Assembly: GCF_003569045.1 (NCBI RefSeq)
Contig: NZ_BFCB01000001.1
Span: 713,189 to 777,188, forward strand
Source: Aggregatilinea lenta
GTDB taxonomy: Bacteria; Chloroflexota; Anaerolineae; Aggregatilineales; Aggregatilineaceae
Length of the DNA: 64,000 nucleotides
Direction of reading: 5' to 3'
A program made the translations under genes and the position numbers. Positions 17,631 through 27,171 of this stretch are shown piece after piece. Each line of letters starts with the position of its first letter. The stretch's first letter is position 1. Under the pieces are notes generated by a model. It was given only the letters and a program-made list of their open reading frames with translations, was not told the DNA's origin and did no database searches.

Positions 17631-18368
17631 ATGTCAGTTCATGAAGCACGAAAGCAGGTGCGCTTGCTGCTTGACGATTCGAGCGCGGCGGACGCCCCTA
17701 CAGCCTACTATGCCCTGTTTCACCCGCCGGAGCGGTCCGCGATCTTCACGCAGAAGGACGGCGCCGGGCGGGTGACAGGCTTTGCCGGGCGCTTCCAGAC
17801 CGGGATCGACCTGTTCCGCCCGCTGGTGACGATGCGCTGCATCGATCCGGGGTGTGCCGCCGAGGTGCTCTCGCAGGCGCTGCTGCCGGGACGCCCATAC
17901 ATCTTTTTCGCCAATGCCAACCAGCTCCCCCTGGTGGGGGGCAGCCTGCGCGTCGAAAACGAGCGCATCCTCAACATCTATCACCTGGACGTGTCGCGCT
18001 TCCGGCCAGAAACCAACGTACTGATCCAGACGCGCAAGACCGCCGAGGGCCTGCCGCGCTGCGTGATCAGCGCGCATGGGCTGGAAGCGGTCGCCGGGCT
18101 GAACTGGAAAAGCCCGGCCTTCGCGGAGATCTACGTGCACGTCGACGCACAGGCCCGCCAGCGCGGCTGGGGCCGCAGCGTCGCGGCAGCCATCACGCAG
18201 TTGGTGCTGGCCGAAGGGCGCGTGCCACTCTATCTGGTCGAGTCGGACAACGAGCCATCGCTGCGGCTGGCGGAAAGTCTGGGCTATGTCACCACGGGGG
18301 CGCGGCAGGTCTACGCCGACGTGGTCTACATGGGGCATCCCGAAGCGCTCGAACAGGAACGCGAGTAA
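17631..18368 (+). CDS. GNAT family acetyltransferase-like protein
   Basis: A 245-residue protein. The C-terminal third has the GNAT core: AEIYVHVDAQARQRGWGRSV (the acetyl-CoA loop QxxGxG appears as RQRGWGRSVA) and YLVESDNEPSLRLAESLGYV. The N-terminal part resembles the substrate-binding half of two-domain GNAT proteins. The start is unsure: TTG at 17619 is possible, but ATG at 17631 gives a normal N-terminus. It follows asnS by 20 bases and precedes the GH1 gene by 44 bases, suggesting one transcript. The acceptor cannot be deduced. Confidence 0.8.
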   Translation: MSVHEARKQVRLLLDDSSAADAPTAYYALFHPPERSAIFTQKDGAGRVTGFAGRFQTGIDLFRPLVTMRCIDPGCAAEVLSQALLPGRPYIFFANANQLPLVGGSLRVENERILNIYHLDVSRFRPETNVLIQTRKTAEGLPRCVISAHGLEAVAGLNWKSPAFAEIYVHVDAQARQRGWGRSVAAAITQLVLAEGRVPLYLVESDNEPSLRLAESLGYVTTGARQVYADVVYMGHPEALEQERE

Positions 18369-18412
18369 CGTACCTCCCGGCGCGGCTGCATCACTGAAGC
18401 GGACGGCGACAC

Positions 18413-19786
18413 ATGGTCGATTTCACCCTGCACTTCCCGGATAACTTCCTGTGGGGCACGGCGACCGCCGCGCATCAGGTGGAGGGCCACCCCGCCGACA
18501 GCAACTGGTCCGCGTGGGAGGGACAGCCGGAGCATATCTACCAGGGCCAGACTGCGGACGCGGCCTGTGACTGGTGGGCTGGGCGCTACGACGAGGACTT
18601 CGACCGTGCGGCGGAGCTGCGCAACAACGCGCACCGCTTTTCGGTCGCGTGGAGCCGCATCGAGCCGGAGCCGGGCCACTATGATGACGCGGCGCTGCGG
18701 CAGTACGTGGACATGGTCGCGGCGCTGCGCAAGCGCGGCCTGGAGCCGATGGTCACGCTGCACCACTTCACCCATCCCCTGTGGCTCGAACAAAATGGCG
18801 GCTGGCGCAACCCGGAGACGGTCGAGCGTTTCGAGCAGTTCACGCGCGTGGTGGTCGATGCGCTAGGCGACTACGTGACGCTGTGGTGCACGATCAACGA
18901 GCCGATGATTTTCGCCACGATGGGCTATCTGCAGGGCCGCTTCCCGCCCGGTAAGCGCAGCGTGCGCGCGACGACGCGCGTCGCGGAGAATATGCTGCGC
19001 GGCCACGCCGCCGCTTACTACGCGATCAAAGAGTTGTTTCCCCAGGCGCAGGTTGGCCTCGCCAAACACATGATCAGCCTGAAGTCGCGCTTCCCGCAGG
19101 CCGTGCACGAGCCTGCGCTGCGTAGCGTGCGGCAGTTCTTCAACCGCGCGTTCGTCGAGGCGCTGAGCACCGGTTCGCTGCGGCTGGGGCGGCACAAAGT
19201 AGAGGTTCCGCAGGCCGCCGGGACGCTCGACTGGATCGGGCTGAATTACTATTACCGCTTCGACGTGATGTTCGATTTGCGCCGTCCGGGGCAGATGTTC
19301 CTGCACCAGACCCGCCCGCGTGATGGTATCCTGGGGCCGGAAAGCGTGGGGGAGATCTGGCCGGAGGGCATCTTCGAGCACATCAAGTGGCTGTGCACGG
19401 CGACCGGCAAGCCGCTCTACGTGACCGAAAACGGCGTGCCCGACCCCGACGACTCGCTGCGACCGCTGCATATGGTTCGCAGTCTACGCAGCGTGTGGCG
19501 CGCGATCATGCACAACTACCCCGTGCGCGGCTACTTCGCGTGGACCCTGGCGGACAACTTCGAATGGGCAGAGGGGTACGATCCGGCGTTCAACTTCGGC
19601 CTGTACGCGTGCGACCCGGAGACGCAGGTCCGCACGCCGCGCCGCAGCGCCGAGCTGTACGGCGAGATCGCGGGCGCGAACGGCCTGACATCCGAGATGA
19701 TCCGCCACTACCTGCCCGACCGCGCCGAGGAGCTGATCCCCAGCGTCAGCGTGCAGCAGGACGTCACCCTCCCGCAGCGGTATTAA
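18413..19786 (+). CDS. Beta-glucosidase, glycoside hydrolase family 1
   Basis: A 457-residue GH1 enzyme of usual length. It starts with the family N-terminus FPDNFLWGTATAAHQVEGHP. The acid/base Glu is in LWCTINEPMIFA and the nucleophile Glu in PLYVTENGVPDPDD. The C-terminus has GYFAWTLADNFEWAEGYDP, which lines the sugar-binding subsite. It has no signal peptide and so is cytoplasmic, cutting beta-linked gluco- or galactosides taken up from outside. The ATG at 18413 is accepted. Similar to enzymes called beta-glucosidase A/B; the exact substrate range cannot be read from sequence. Confidence 0.93.
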   Translation: MVDFTLHFPDNFLWGTATAAHQVEGHPADSNWSAWEGQPEHIYQGQTADAACDWWAGRYDEDFDRAAELRNNAHRFSVAWSRIEPEPGHYDDAALRQYVDMVAALRKRGLEPMVTLHHFTHPLWLEQNGGWRNPETVERFEQFTRVVVDALGDYVTLWCTINEPMIFATMGYLQGRFPPGKRSVRATTRVAENMLRGHAAAYYAIKELFPQAQVGLAKHMISLKSRFPQAVHEPALRSVRQFFNRAFVEALSTGSLRLGRHKVEVPQAAGTLDWIGLNYYYRFDVMFDLRRPGQMFLHQTRPRDGILGPESVGEIWPEGIFEHIKWLCTATGKPLYVTENGVPDPDDSLRPLHMVRSLRSVWRAIMHNYPVRGYFAWTLADNFEWAEGYDPAFNFGLYACDPETQVRTPRRSAELYGEIAGANGLTSEMIRHYLPDRAEELIPSVSVQQDVTLPQRY

Positions 19787-19858
19787 GCTTCCAGGGCGTT
19801 CAACGAGGAAAAAGGGAAGATCGACCGCAGGGACAATCCGTGAATTGTCCCTGTGTCG

Positions 19859-20692
19859 TCATGAGCCGTTGTGCTTGGCCGTGGGGTGATCTTCCAGGGC
19901 CAGCGCGTCCGTGTCGCCGGGACGGGCTTTGGTGAGGCCCCAGCGCTGCATATCGAGCAGCAGCGAGTGGTTGGTCAGGTCCAGGTGAATGGGCGTGATC
20001 GAGACGTACCCCGCGTGCAGCGCCCATAGATCCGTGCCTTCCTGCGTCGTGTCGCCGGTGGGCGCAGCTCCGCCAATCCAGTAGTATGGGCGGCCATAGG
20101 GATCGGTACGCTCGATCAGCTTGTCGTTGTACTCGCGCAGGCCCTGGCGCACCATCTTGAAGCCCTTGATCTGGTCCAGGGGCAGGTTCGGCACGTTGAC
20201 GTTGAACAGTGTCAGCGGCGGCAGACGGCGGTACAGCTCCATGCCGACAAGCTGCTGCGCGATGGCAGCGGCGGCGCTGTAGTCGGCGTCGTCCGCGAAG
20301 TTGTCCAGCGAAAACGCGATGGCGGGCTTGTGCCAGATCACGGCCTCGAACGCCGCCGACACCGTGCCGCTGTAGGTCAGGTCCTGGCCCATGTTCGGGC
20401 CGCGATTGATGCCCGACACGACCAGATCGACCGGCTCTTCGATGAAGCCCAGCAGCGCGACCGCCACCGAGTCGGACGGGGAGTCGGAGGTCGCGTAGGC
20501 CCGGACGCCTTCGACCGGAAACTGGACCTCGTCGATGCGCAGCGGCTTGTGCATCGTCTTGCGATGCCCGGTTGCGCTCTGGTTTTCGGACGGCGCGACG
20601 ACCGTCACCTTGCCGAAAGGCAGCATTGCCCGGGCGAGGGCCGCGATACCCGGCGCGCGGACGCCGTCATCATTCGATACGAGAATATGCAT
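19859..20692 (-). CDS. surE: 5'/3'-nucleotidase SurE
   Basis: A 277-residue metal-dependent phosphatase that removes phosphate from nucleoside monophosphates. The N-terminus MHILVSNDDGVRAPGIAALA carries the metal-binding Asp-Asp pair (NDDG). Further motifs are VVAPSENQSATGHR, DLVVSGINRGPNMGQDLTYSGT, and FNVNVPNLPLDQIKG. The C-terminal region has TDLWALHAGYVSITPIHLDL, the usual dimer tail. The frame can begin at 20707, but the ATG at 20692 lies at the conserved start with AGGA six bases upstream. It appears to be transcribed alone. Confidence 0.95.
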   Translation of the reverse strand: MHILVSNDDGVRAPGIAALARAMLPFGKVTVVAPSENQSATGHRKTMHKPLRIDEVQFPVEGVRAYATSDSPSDSVAVALLGFIEEPVDLVVSGINRGPNMGQDLTYSGTVSAAFEAVIWHKPAIAFSLDNFADDADYSAAAAIAQQLVGMELYRRLPPLTLFNVNVPNLPLDQIKGFKMVRQGLREYNDKLIERTDPYGRPYYWIGGAAPTGDTTQEGTDLWALHAGYVSITPIHLDLTNHSLLLDMQRWGLTKARPGDTDALALEDHPTAKHNGS

Positions 20693-20935
20693 GGTTTTCC
20701 TATTCACTCCATTACGATTGTGATCGCTCTATTCCATCACAGCGTCGAGCGGACCAACCATTTTACCATTTTTGAGAGATACTTTCCAGTCGCGGATGCT
20801 TCGTTGCTGCCTGGTTCGCGGCACGCGAAGGACCGTCACATTGCCAGTGTACCGCGCTTACGTTAACGGCATCTGAACGCGCCACCAAGCGCCGGTTAGC
20901 GCCGCGTAAAATCCGCTTTCCCGTGCCCGGCGTGC

Positions 20936-20972
20936 CGGAAAGAAAATCCCTGGCGGGACACCCACCAGGGAT
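20936..20972 (-). terminator. Rho-independent terminator after the LysW-like gene
   Basis: On the minus strand ATCCCTGG / CCAGGGAT arms with an inner GGG/CCC pair form a strong hairpin (20946-20972), followed by TTTTCTTTCC. It lies about 130 bases downstream of the 21105-21353 gene. The rest of the gap 20693-21104 shows no gene. Confidence 0.8.
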
Positions 20973-21104
20973 CGCTGGATTCGTCAATGTAGCAGGCGCA
21001 CCGTGGTTCAGGCACCCGCATTGGATCTGGGTCGACGAGGGTCGATCTCCGTGGGGCGGCAGTGTCTGCGGGTGATGATGGCTGCCGGCCCGGTCACAGG
21101 AAGG

Positions 21105-21353
21105 CTAGTGCCACTCCTCTTCTTCTTCGTCCCAGTCCTCGTCCCCTTGCACACCGCCCGCATAATCGAGCGTCGGTGGGCGCAGATCGACTACCTCAAG
21201 CTGCGTATTGCACTCAGGGCATTCTACGAGGTCCCAGACTTCGACGGCATCACGCAAAGGAACCCACGCGCTACACGATGGACACCTGGCGCGCAGCTTG
21301 TTCTTGGGGCTGCGCGTCGTCTCTGACTTGCTGTTCAAATAGTCGTCGTTCAT
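21105..21353 (-). CDS. LysW-like zinc-finger protein with altered C-terminus
   Basis: An 82-residue protein. Its core matches the amino-carrier protein LysW: two CxxC pairs (ARCPSCSAWVPL and VECPECNTQLEVVDL) followed by an acidic tail. LysW normally ends in EDWGE, whose terminal Glu carries the biosynthetic intermediate of lysine or arginine. Here EDW is followed by DEEEEEWH, so the terminal residue is His and the carrier Glu is not at the end. No lysX, lysZ or lysY gene lies nearby. It may be a relative with another role. The ATG at 21353 is chosen because the start of similarity follows closely. Confidence 0.72.
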   Translation of the reverse strand: MNDDYLNSKSETTRSPKNKLRARCPSCSAWVPLRDAVEVWDLVECPECNTQLEVVDLRPPTLDYAGGVQGDEDWDEEEEEWH

Positions 21354-21487
21354 TACCTTACAAGATGCTCCTACTGCATACCCATAGGGTTCATATATCA
21401 CAAAACACCCGTTGCTGTCAATGAGGCGAAAACGCCGATCCGCGCTTTCCTGAGCGGATCGTTTCCCAAAGGCACGGTGGGGCGCGC

Positions 21488-24400
21488 TTAAGACCCTACT
21501 GTAATATGTACGTGTGACGACTCGGCCCGGTTGCCCGCCGCGTCGAGCGCCACGGCCCAGACCTCGTGCTCGCCCTGTCCGGCGATGGTCCAGCGCGTCG
21601 TGTGCGGCCATTCTTCGGTCGTCGCCACCAACTCGCCGTCCACGTAAAACTCGACGGCTGCGATCTGCACGTCGTCTTCCGGCTGCGCTTCGAGCGTCAC
21701 GACCGAATCCCGCGCGGCAGAGTAGGCGCTGTCCGGCGTGGGCGCGGTCAGAGTGACGGTCGGCGGCTGGTTATCGACCGTGACCGAGACGAAGGCGGAT
21801 TCCAGGCTGCCATCGGCGCGCACCATTTGCAGCCGCAAGGTATAGACGCCGCCGCTGCTGAGCGGGACCGTGTCCCACAGGCCCAGCACGATGCCGCTGC
21901 CCGTCACGTCGCCGTCCGCGCCGATCTGCTCCCAGACGTCCGGCTGGGTGCCCGCGCCGACATCCAGCCGCCAGTAAGACAGGTCGTTGGCCTCGACGTT
22001 CCCGCGCACCTCCACCACGCCGCCGACGCGCCCCAGGTAAACCGGCGACAGGATGGCAACCGGGCTGGACGGCTCCGCCGCATCGACCGTGTCGTACTCG
22101 GTGGGCGGCAGGCGCTGGCTCGTTTCGCGCGCCCAGGTGAGCGTTTCCGGCGGGTAGTCGAAGTACGGCATGTCTTCCACGCAGTCCGCCGGGGACGACG
22201 AGGTGGCGAGGTTGCCGCTGCACACGTTGACGGAATACGTCTTCCAGTACGTGTCGGTTTGGGTCGGCACGGTGCTGATGCCCGCGCCCTGGTCGACGTA
22301 GAACAGCTCGCGCGCCTGCGGGCAGCTCCGCGTGGGCAGCAGGCCGGAGATCTGGCACACCATCTGTTCGACCACGGTCGCCGGGCGCGCCCAGTCCTGC
22401 ACGGGCAGCGCGTCGCGCGCCAGCGCATACTCCATGATCGCGTGCCAGATGGGGGCCGCCCCGCTTTCGCCGGTGACGTCCACCATCGAGTGATTGTTGT
22501 TGTTGCCGACCCACACCCCGGTGACGATCTGCGGCGTGTAGCCGATAGTCCAGCTGTCGCGGTTGTCGTTGCTGGTGCCGGTCTTGGCCGCCGCGCGGCG
22601 CGACAGGTTGAGCGGATTGTCCGCGCCAAAGGCCGGGGCGCGCGCCTCCGAATCGGCCAACATGTCGGTCATGATGTAAGCCAGCGCGGGTTCGAGCACG
22701 AGACGGCGCTGGAAGGTATTCGTGTCCTGGCCGTATTCCCACAGCACCGTGCCGTTCGCGTCTTCGATGCGCAGCACGGAGACGGGATTTAGCGTGCGGA
22801 AGCCGGGCGTGCTTTCGCCCTCGTGCACCGGCGTACCGACCATGTAGCCGCCCGTGTTGAACACGTTGTAGACGTAGGTCATGTCCAGCAGCGATACTTC
22901 GCCGCTGCCCAGCGCCAGCGCCAGCCCGTAGCCCTCGATGCGGTTCAGCGAGTTGATGCCCAGGCGGTGCGCGGTACGCACGACCGGTCCCAGGCCGACC
23001 ACCTGCGTGAGCTGGACCGGCGGCACGTTATAGGAGTTCGCCAGCGCGTCGCGCACGCTCATCGGGCCGTGGTACTGGCGATCGATGTTGACCGGGGTAT
23101 ACGGCTCGCCACCGTTGTCGAACTCGATCGGCACGTCGTAAGTCATCGTCGCGGCGGTGATGCCGTTGGGATAGCCCGGCTGCGCGCCCGCCAGGAACGC
23201 GGCAGTGTAGACGATCGGCTTGAACGCCGAGGCGGGCTGCCGCTGCGCCAGCGCCGCGTTGTAATTGCCGTCAATGCCGGTGTTCCAGTAGTCCACGCTG
23301 CCGACCATCGCCCGGATCTCGCCCGTCTCGCCGTCCAGCACGACCGCCGAAGCATTCGTGACCTCGCGGTCCACGCCGATCATCTGTGCGTCCATCGCGG
23401 GCAGGTAGGTCGCAGCAGTGCACGGCGTCCCGGCGGTGGTATTGACCACCGTCTGCGGATCGCCGCCGTCCAGCCGCTGAACCTGGCTGCTCGCCACACA
23501 TTCGGCCTGGAGCTGCAAATCCACGTCGAGCGTGGTGTAAATGCGCAGGCCGCCGCGTGTGACCAGCCGCGCGCCGTCCAGGCCCAGGTTGTTCAGCAGC
23601 GACTCGGCCTCGGCGCGGGCGTAGATCGAGAAGTGCGGCGCGGTGATACTGTAGCGGTCGCCGAAGGGCCGGATGGCGATTGACTCCGCCACCGCCGCGT
23701 CGGCCTCCTGGCGCGTGATGTAGTCCTGGTCGGCCATGATGTTGAGCACGATTTCCTGGCGGAGCTTGGCCGAGTCGGGGTTATCGATTGGGTTTTGCAG
23801 CGGGAACTGCGGGATGGCGGCCAGCAGCGCGGCTTCGGCCAGGGTCAGGTCGCGGGCGGGCTTGCCAAAGTAGAGCTGCGACGCCGCCTCGACGCCGTAG
23901 GCCAGGTTGCCGTAGAAGTTGGTGTTGACGTACCACTCCAGGATCTGGTCTTTGCTGTACAGCCGCGAGATCTCGGTCGCCAGGATCACCTCTTTGACCT
24001 TGCGATCCACGCTGATGTCGACGCGTTCTTCCGGCGTCATGAGCACCCCGCGCACGAGCTGCTGTGTGATCGTGCTCGCGCCCTGTACCTGCCCACCGGT
24101 GAGGTTGCTCCACAGCGCGCGGCCCATGCCTTCCAGGTCGAAGCCGGGGTTCGCGTAGAAACGCGCGTCTTCAATGGAGACCGTCGCGTCGAGGAAGTAC
24201 TGCGGGATGTCGTCGATGCTCGCCCAGCGCCGGTCGCCGCCCAGCGGGTCGATGACCTCGTAGATCACGCTTTGCCCGGTATGATCGTACAGCTCGGTGG
24301 TGAGGAAGGCTTCTTCTTCAGCCGCGATGATGTCCTGGGGTGGGGGCAGTTCTTGGGCGTAGTAGCGGTAGATCAGGTAGCCCGTCGTGACCGCGATCAA

Positions 24401-24529
24401 CGCGGCGGCCACGACCAGTCCCAGCAGCGTGACCACGGCGGCCAGAGACCACCGCAAGACACGAGGGGCGCCTACCTGGCGCTGTTGCCGCCGGCGGCGG
24501 CGCTGGCGAACGACGCGAGCAACGGTCAT
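21488..24529 (-). CDS. Class A penicillin-binding protein (transglycosylase/transpeptidase) with Ig-like C-terminus
   Basis: A 1013-residue peptidoglycan synthase. A basic cytoplasmic tail (VVRQRRRRRQQRQ) precedes one membrane helix (VVTLLGLVVAAALIAVTTGY). The GT51 transglycosylase domain shows EDARFYANPGFDLEGMGRAL (catalytic Glu) and GASTITQQLVRGVL. The transpeptidase domain has SxxK in ASAFKPIVYTAAF near residue 435, SxN in ANSYNVPPVQL and KTG in AAKTGTSNDNRD near residue 645. After about residue 810 two beta-sandwich segments follow (GRVGGVVEVRGNVEAND, then PPTVTLTAPTPDSAYS), resembling Ig-like domains seen in some PBP1 proteins. All active-site motifs are intact. The start is the ATG at 24529. 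Confidence 0.93.
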   Translation of the reverse strand: MTVARVVRQRRRRRQQRQVGAPRVLRWSLAAVVTLLGLVVAAALIAVTTGYLIYRYYAQELPPPQDIIAAEEEAFLTTELYDHTGQSVIYEVIDPLGGDRRWASIDDIPQYFLDATVSIEDARFYANPGFDLEGMGRALWSNLTGGQVQGASTITQQLVRGVLMTPEERVDISVDRKVKEVILATEISRLYSKDQILEWYVNTNFYGNLAYGVEAASQLYFGKPARDLTLAEAALLAAIPQFPLQNPIDNPDSAKLRQEIVLNIMADQDYITRQEADAAVAESIAIRPFGDRYSITAPHFSIYARAEAESLLNNLGLDGARLVTRGGLRIYTTLDVDLQLQAECVASSQVQRLDGGDPQTVVNTTAGTPCTAATYLPAMDAQMIGVDREVTNASAVVLDGETGEIRAMVGSVDYWNTGIDGNYNAALAQRQPASAFKPIVYTAAFLAGAQPGYPNGITAATMTYDVPIEFDNGGEPYTPVNIDRQYHGPMSVRDALANSYNVPPVQLTQVVGLGPVVRTAHRLGINSLNRIEGYGLALALGSGEVSLLDMTYVYNVFNTGGYMVGTPVHEGESTPGFRTLNPVSVLRIEDANGTVLWEYGQDTNTFQRRLVLEPALAYIMTDMLADSEARAPAFGADNPLNLSRRAAAKTGTSNDNRDSWTIGYTPQIVTGVWVGNNNNHSMVDVTGESGAAPIWHAIMEYALARDALPVQDWARPATVVEQMVCQISGLLPTRSCPQARELFYVDQGAGISTVPTQTDTYWKTYSVNVCSGNLATSSSPADCVEDMPYFDYPPETLTWARETSQRLPPTEYDTVDAAEPSSPVAILSPVYLGRVGGVVEVRGNVEANDLSYWRLDVGAGTQPDVWEQIGADGDVTGSGIVLGLWDTVPLSSGGVYTLRLQMVRADGSLESAFVSVTVDNQPPTVTLTAPTPDSAYSAARDSVVTLEAQPEDDVQIAAVEFYVDGELVATTEEWPHTTRWTIAGQGEHEVWAVALDAAGNRAESSHVHITVGS

Positions 24530-24832
24530 CCCGGCTGGTGTCCGTACCCATAAGAATGTGCTACACTGTTGGCGAACCAGATGGCCCGCGCGCTCGTACT
24601 ATAGCACGGCGGCGGCGCGGGTGACAAGATCCGGCGGGGAGCAGTGCAGCGGGCCGTCGCACCGGCGCGATATGCCGTCTGCGATGAATCGTGTTTCCCC
24701 TAAATGCGTTGTTCTGCATCGATTCTGCGCGTGACTGCACATGAGATGCCCCATCCGTCGCCCGTGCGGTGACGGAACGCTCCGGTAAGCCAGGTCCTGG
24801 TCGGCAGACATGCGGAAAGAAGGCTGTGGCGG

Positions 24833-25570
24833 ATGTCGTCAGGTGAGAAACGCCTCCTTGTTGTCGACGATGATGAGTCGATTCTGTTTTTGCTCAAAGA
24901 ATTATTTGAGGGCGAAAGTTACCGTGTGACCACCTGCCGCACGGCGTCGGAAGCCTTGAATGACGTGCAAGGCAGTGGGCTGCCGCATCTGGCCCTGATC
25001 GACCTCGATCTCCCCGATCTCGGCGGGTTCGATCTCAGCGCGAAGCTCAAAACAATGGGCGACGTGCCGATCATCTTCGTCACCGGCGAGAACGACGAGC
25101 AGACGGTCGTAGACGGCCTGCGTCGCTATGCCGACGATTATGTGGTGAAGCCGATCCGCATGGCGGAACTGGTCGTGCGCGTCAAGCGCGTCCTCAGCCG
25201 CATCGCGAACTTCGATTACGTGCAGCCGCCGGTGATCAAGGTGGATGACTGGCTGTCCATCGACTTTGGCCGGGGACGGTTGCTGGTCGGCGGGCAAGTT
25301 GAAGCGCTGACGCGCATCGAATCGGCCCTGCTGCATAACCTCGTGCGCAATGCGGGCCACGTCGTGCAGTCGGAGGCGCTGATCGCGCGAGTGTGGCCGG
25401 CGGGCGAGGTCTACGAGGACACGCTGCGCGTGCACCTGCACCGCCTGCGCCGCAAGCTCGAAAAGGACCCCAGCAACCCCCAGTATATTCAAACCGAGCG
25501 CGGCGTGGGCTACAGCTTTCGCCCGCCTCAGGCCGCACACGAGCGACCTGAGGAACAGCAGCAGGTTTAG
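24833..25570 (+). CDS. OmpR/PhoB-family response regulator
   Basis: A 245-residue regulator. The receiver domain spans about residues 8-122, with acidic pocket DDDE, phospho-acceptor Asp57 in LIDLDLPD, Thr in FVTGEND and Lys in DDYVVKPIRM. A winged-helix DNA-binding domain follows from about residue 140 (LTRIESALLHNLVRNAGHVV, LRVHLHRLRRKLEKDPSNP, ERGVGYSFRPP). It is 30 bases upstream of a histidine kinase gene, which is its probable partner. The ATG at 24833 is used; its ribosome site is weak. Confidence 0.93.
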   Translation: MSSGEKRLLVVDDDESILFLLKELFEGESYRVTTCRTASEALNDVQGSGLPHLALIDLDLPDLGGFDLSAKLKTMGDVPIIFVTGENDEQTVVDGLRRYADDYVVKPIRMAELVVRVKRVLSRIANFDYVQPPVIKVDDWLSIDFGRGRLLVGGQVEALTRIESALLHNLVRNAGHVVQSEALIARVWPAGEVYEDTLRVHLHRLRRKLEKDPSNPQYIQTERGVGYSFRPPQAAHERPEEQQQV

Positions 25571-25600
25571 GCCTTAAGAGCCGCTAGACGTGTAAACCGT

Positions 25601-27115
25601 ATGGATGCTTTGTCCGCCCAACTGCTGCCCGACGCCGTGCCGGACCACGACCTGCTGGTGTTCCAGCAACTCAGTGTGCTGGCCGCGAACCGGCCCGCGC
25701 CGGATGCGCTGCTGGACGTGCTGTGCAAGGCCCTGGGCGCGATCTCGCTCAGCCTGTGCTTCCCCGGCGAGGCGCTGCCCGACGGCGAGCGCCTGGTGGT
25801 CGCGCCGCTGAACTACGCGGAGCGGCACATCGCGGATCTGTGTGCGGACATGCCGCCCGGCACGGACAGCGCGCAGACGGCAGCCCGGCTGATGTTTTTC
25901 TCGCCCCTGATCACCCTGACTTTGGCGGCCAACCGCTCGACCGTGCCGCAGAGTGGCTGGACGGCTGCCGCGCAGCAGGAGCACGACCGCCTGGAAGCCG
26001 TGCTCGACGCGACCAATGATGCGATCCTCATGATCGATACGGTCGGCACGCTGGCCATCGTGACGCTGCAATTCGAGCGGTACACCGGCATCCCGCGCTA
26101 TGAGGTTCTCGGCCAGCCGTTCGACGTGCTGGCGCAAAAGATCGCGGCGCAGCCGGGGCTGCCGGAGGAACTGGCGGGCATCCTGCGCGCGCTGGCCGAG
26201 AACCACACCGAAAGTCTGAGCAGCGAGATCGAGATCGACGAGCCGCAGCACCGCATCCTGGTGTGGTACAGCGTGCCGGTCTACGGCCAGAGTGGGATGC
26301 TGCTGGGGCGGTTGTTCGCCTTCCGCGACGTCATGCGCGAGCGTGAAGTGGACCGCCTGAAGACCGAGTTCATCACGTTGGTGTCGCACGAGCTGCGCAC
26401 GCCGCTGACCTCCGTCAAGGGCTTCAGCGACCTGATCCTCGAATCGGGCGACGACGCGCTGCCGCAGGAAGTGCGCGAATACCTGGGCATCATCGCGGAG
26501 AACGCGGACCGGCTGGTGACGCTGATCAACGACATCATCGACATCACGCGCATCGAGAGCGACCGGGTCGTGATCAGCCCGCAGTTGTGCGCCCTGCCGG
26601 AGACGATCGCACAGGTCACCGCCGCACTCCAGTCCGCGATCGAAGAGAAGCGCCACCGGCTGACGCTCGACATCGCGCCCGATTTACCGCAGATTTGGGC
26701 CGATCCGGCGCGCATGGCGCAGATCCTGACGAACTTGTTAAGCAACGCCATCAAGTATACGCTTCATCCGGGCGAGATCGTTATCAGCGCGCGTTATATC
26801 GACACGCTGGAGGCCCTGCCCGACACGGCGATCCGCGATCCGATTTTGCCCTGTGTGCTGGTCAGCGTGCAGGACACGGGCGTTGGCATTCCGCCCGGCG
26901 ACCAGCCCTACCTGTTCAAGCCGTTTTACCGCACGAATAACGAGATCGCGCGGCTGGTCGGCGGAACGGGGTTGGGCCTGATGATCGTGAAATCGTTCGT
27001 GGAGATGCAGGGGGGCCAGGTCTGGTTTGAATCCGCGCCGGGCGAAGGCTCGACGTTTTACTTCACTGCCCCCGTCGTCGAAAGCAAGTCGCAGCCGGGG
27101 AATATCAGTCTTTGA
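25601..27115 (+). CDS. Cytoplasmic PAS-containing sensor histidine kinase
   Basis: A 504-residue kinase with no transmembrane helix, so it senses an internal signal or a membrane partner. Residues 1-125 form an undefined domain. A PAS domain follows (LEAVLDATNDAILMIDTVGT through LLGRLFAFRDVM). The HisKA dimerisation domain carries His263 in LVSHELRTPLTSVKGF. The ATP-binding domain has the N box NLLSNAIKYTL, G1 QDTGVGIPPGD, F box YLFKPFYR and G2 GGTGLGLMIVKSFVEMQGG. It lies between two response regulator genes (30 bases after one, 56 before the other) and probably phosphorylates one or both. Confidence 0.93.
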   Translation: MDALSAQLLPDAVPDHDLLVFQQLSVLAANRPAPDALLDVLCKALGAISLSLCFPGEALPDGERLVVAPLNYAERHIADLCADMPPGTDSAQTAARLMFFSPLITLTLAANRSTVPQSGWTAAAQQEHDRLEAVLDATNDAILMIDTVGTLAIVTLQFERYTGIPRYEVLGQPFDVLAQKIAAQPGLPEELAGILRALAENHTESLSSEIEIDEPQHRILVWYSVPVYGQSGMLLGRLFAFRDVMREREVDRLKTEFITLVSHELRTPLTSVKGFSDLILESGDDALPQEVREYLGIIAENADRLVTLINDIIDITRIESDRVVISPQLCALPETIAQVTAALQSAIEEKRHRLTLDIAPDLPQIWADPARMAQILTNLLSNAIKYTLHPGEIVISARYIDTLEALPDTAIRDPILPCVLVSVQDTGVGIPPGDQPYLFKPFYRTNNEIARLVGGTGLGLMIVKSFVEMQGGQVWFESAPGEGSTFYFTAPVVESKSQPGNISL

Positions 27116-27171
27116 GGACACGCGAAAGGAGTTACACGGCGGGGAACGACTGACGGCACGCCGTAACTATC

